Assembly: GCA_949511925.1 (NCBI GenBank)
Contig: CATEYX010000122.1
Location: 1-6,114 of the forward strand
Length of the DNA: 6,114 bases
Direction: 5' to 3'
From: Cryomorphaceae bacterium
GTDB taxonomy: Bacteria > Bacteroidota > Bacteroidia > Flavobacteriales > BACL11
The notes beneath the pieces were generated by a model. It was not told where the DNA came from. It did not search any database and worked only from the letters and a program-made list of their open reading frames with translations. Made by a program: the position numbers and the translations under genes. Of this stretch, positions 5,051 through 6,114 are shown piece after piece (the first letter of the stretch is position 1; each line of letters begins with the position of its first letter).

Positions 5051-5278
5051 TTACAAGCTATTCTTTGTAACCCAATACCTATATCCAAAAATTAATTTTT
5101 CATAACCTTTAAGTTTAGATAAATCTTTTCTAATTAAAGATGGGAGGATTATTTTATTGACAATTGCTAATCCTTTAAAAATATACCTTTTCCGGAATAT
5201 CATTAATAGTAAAATTATTATTAAAATTAATAAAATAGTTATTGTTCCATTTCCAAATCCCGTGCTAAGTATTATCAT
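5051..5278 (-). CDS. Small protein with N-terminal membrane segment and conserved 'LPS...GYRYWVTKNSL' tail
   Basis: The protein has 75 residues if started at 5278. Residues 12-28 are a single strongly hydrophobic helix (TITILLILIIILLLMIF), followed by a basic RKR. Residues 32-75 (YIFKGLAIVNKIILPSLIRKD...GYRYWVTKNSL) resemble a ~50-residue family I recall from Bacteroidota with the pattern 'N-K-x-x-L-P-S ... K-x-x-L-x-x-x-x-Y/W-R-Y-x-V-T-x-x-x-L', often labelled 'SsrA-binding protein' in databases without good reason. An internal ATG at 5203 (Met26) would give exactly 50 residues, the usual family length. However, the outer ATG overlaps the upstream gene's TGA as ATGA, which favours coupled translation from 5278 and a membrane-anchored form. 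Function is unknown, and both starts are possible. Confidence 0.7.
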   Translation of the reverse strand: MIILSTGFGNGTITILLILIIILLLMIFRKRYIFKGLAIVNKIILPSLIRKDLSKLKGYEKLIFGYRYWVTKNSL

Positions 5279-6114
5279 CTTATTAAAGTTATATGGCCAA
5301 CAATAACCTCAGTTAAGCTTGCCTTAGTTTGTTTATATTCAATTACAAAAGGATATACCCCTTGGGCTGATAAATTTCCATCAAGCATAACGCCATCCCA
5401 ACTTCCCATTTTATAATACGGATCCGTATTTTCAAAATTATTACAGATATTACCATCCTGTAAATGAGTGGTAAGTAAAATTTCATTCGATTCAAAAATT
5501 ATTTCACTACCCCATCTTTTATGAATTTTAATATTAAAAGAATAAAAACTACCCAATCCTTTTGCATAGAATTCATCATTACAATAATCGCCATTTGGCG
5601 TAAAACTATTTGGTGTAAATATTTTAATATCAGGCTTAACACATACTTCAATTTCAAAGGAATCGATACATCCTCCAATATTAGTTAATATTAATTCGAC
5701 AGAAAATAAACCTGTATCAGCATATGTATGAATCGGATTTTCTGCAAACTCATAATGAGTTGATGAATTGTCTCCAAAATCCCAAAAAGAAGTTTGACTC
5801 AATTCAAGAGGATTAACAATACTATTATCTAAGAATTGAAATTCGGCATCAATTAAAGAAATACATTCTGTTTTATTAGCAAAAAATAAAGCCGAAATTT
5901 CATCATAACCGGGGATACTAATAGTATCCGATAAGTGACATTTTGTAATAACATCTATCACAGTAACTTCATACCTTTTATTAACAAAATCAATAATACT
6001 ATCCGTAAAATTAGCTGGATTGGTATTCCATAAAAAGGAATAGTTTGAAGCTGGATTGACAGTTACCTTAGCAAAGCCTAACTCACCATAACACAACTTG
6101 TTTGAAGTAGAAAA
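5275..6114 (-). CDS. T9SS type B sorting domain surface protein, C-terminal fragment (5' end outside window)
   Basis: The frame is open to the right edge, so only the last 279 residues are seen. The TTG at 6094-6096 is just an internal codon. In fragment numbering, residues ~8-66 look like a SprB-type repeat (G-x-A-x-V ... Y-x-F-L-W-N-T ... R-Y-E-V-T-V-I-D ... C-x-x-S-D-T-I-S-I). Residues ~80-160 form a PKD domain with the hallmark FWDFGDNSS (110-118) and HTYADTGLFSVELILTN. Residues ~165-279 are the CHU_C / gliding-motility-associated C-terminal domain (IFTPNSFTPNGD, FNIKIHKRWGSEIIFES, WDGVMLDGNLSAQGVYPFVIEY, GHITLIR). By family knowledge, such a C-terminus directs export through the type IX secretion system; the protein is likely a large surface or adhesin-like protein. 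TGA at 5275-5277 overlaps the ATG of the next gene. Confidence 0.93.
   Translation of the reverse strand, partial: FSTSNKLCYGELGFAKVTVNPASNYSFLWNTNPANFTDSIIDFVNKRYEVTVIDVITKCHLSDTISIPGYDEISALFFANKTECISLIDAEFQFLDNSIVNPLELSQTSFWDFGDNSSTHYEFAENPIHTYADTGLFSVELILTNIGGCIDSFEIEVCVKPDIKIFTPNSFTPNGDYCNDEFYAKGLGSFYSFNIKIHKRWGSEIIFESNEILLTTHLQDGNICNNFENTDPYYKMGSWDGVMLDGNLSAQGVYPFVIEYKQTKASLTEVIVGHITLIR

Noticed and set aside
1..6114. A new defence, mobile or biosynthetic system
   Set aside because: The genes are core envelope functions or isolated small proteins. No CRISPR array, nuclease, toxin-antitoxin pair, integrase, tRNA or cluster of unknown co-directional genes was found.

Overview
The window looks like ordinary chromosome from a marine-type or gliding member of the Bacteroidota (Flavobacteriia or close relatives). 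The evidence is the very low GC content, the absence of useful Shine-Dalgarno sequences, A-rich leaders, TAnnTTTG-type -7 promoter boxes, a C-terminal type IX secretion (T9SS type B / gliding-motility-associated) sorting domain at the right edge, and a lipoprotein with the GCTDxxAxNFNP...GSC motif common in Bacteroidota surface proteins. No mobile element, CRISPR array, tRNA or rRNA was seen.

Layout, left to right. Positions 1-287 (+) are the 3' end of a lipocalin-like protein, closed by a strong hairpin terminator (316-350). Positions 465-1004 (+) are a small cysteine-rich lipoprotein whose end overlaps, tail to tail, the end of lpxB. Positions 997-3129 (-) are a tightly packed three-gene operon: surE (nucleotidase), an unrecognised 93-residue membrane protein, and lpxB (lipid A disaccharide synthase). 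All its junctions overlap, so the three are probably translated in a coupled way. Positions 3130-3218 are a compact divergent promoter region with the same -7 octamer on both strands. Positions 3219-3896 (+) are a YugP-type membrane zinc metallopeptidase. It is followed by a hairpin (3919-3946) that can terminate transcription from both sides, and then by a 74-residue conserved hypothetical protein on the minus strand (3966-4190).

Positions 4191-4610 hold no gene. The stretch is very AT-rich and contains a small family of direct repeats (ACTAGATAAG / GTTAATAACT). Positions 4611-5048 (+) are a secreted DUF4019-like protein. Positions 5051-5278 (-) are a short protein with one membrane segment, joined by an ATGA overlap to the upstream gene at 5275-6114 (-). 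That gene is the C-terminal part of a large T9SS-exported surface protein with PKD and CHU_C domains and runs off the window.

Most of the genes concern the cell envelope: lipid A synthesis, membrane proteolysis, secreted and lipid-anchored proteins, and a T9SS cargo. I see no convincing new multi-gene system. The points most worth a second look are the unnamed membrane protein locked between surE and lpxB, the small membrane-anchored protein coupled to the T9SS cargo, the repeats at 4261-4474, and the divergent promoter pair. Several coding regions can be extended upstream with TTG codons, and I reject those extensions.
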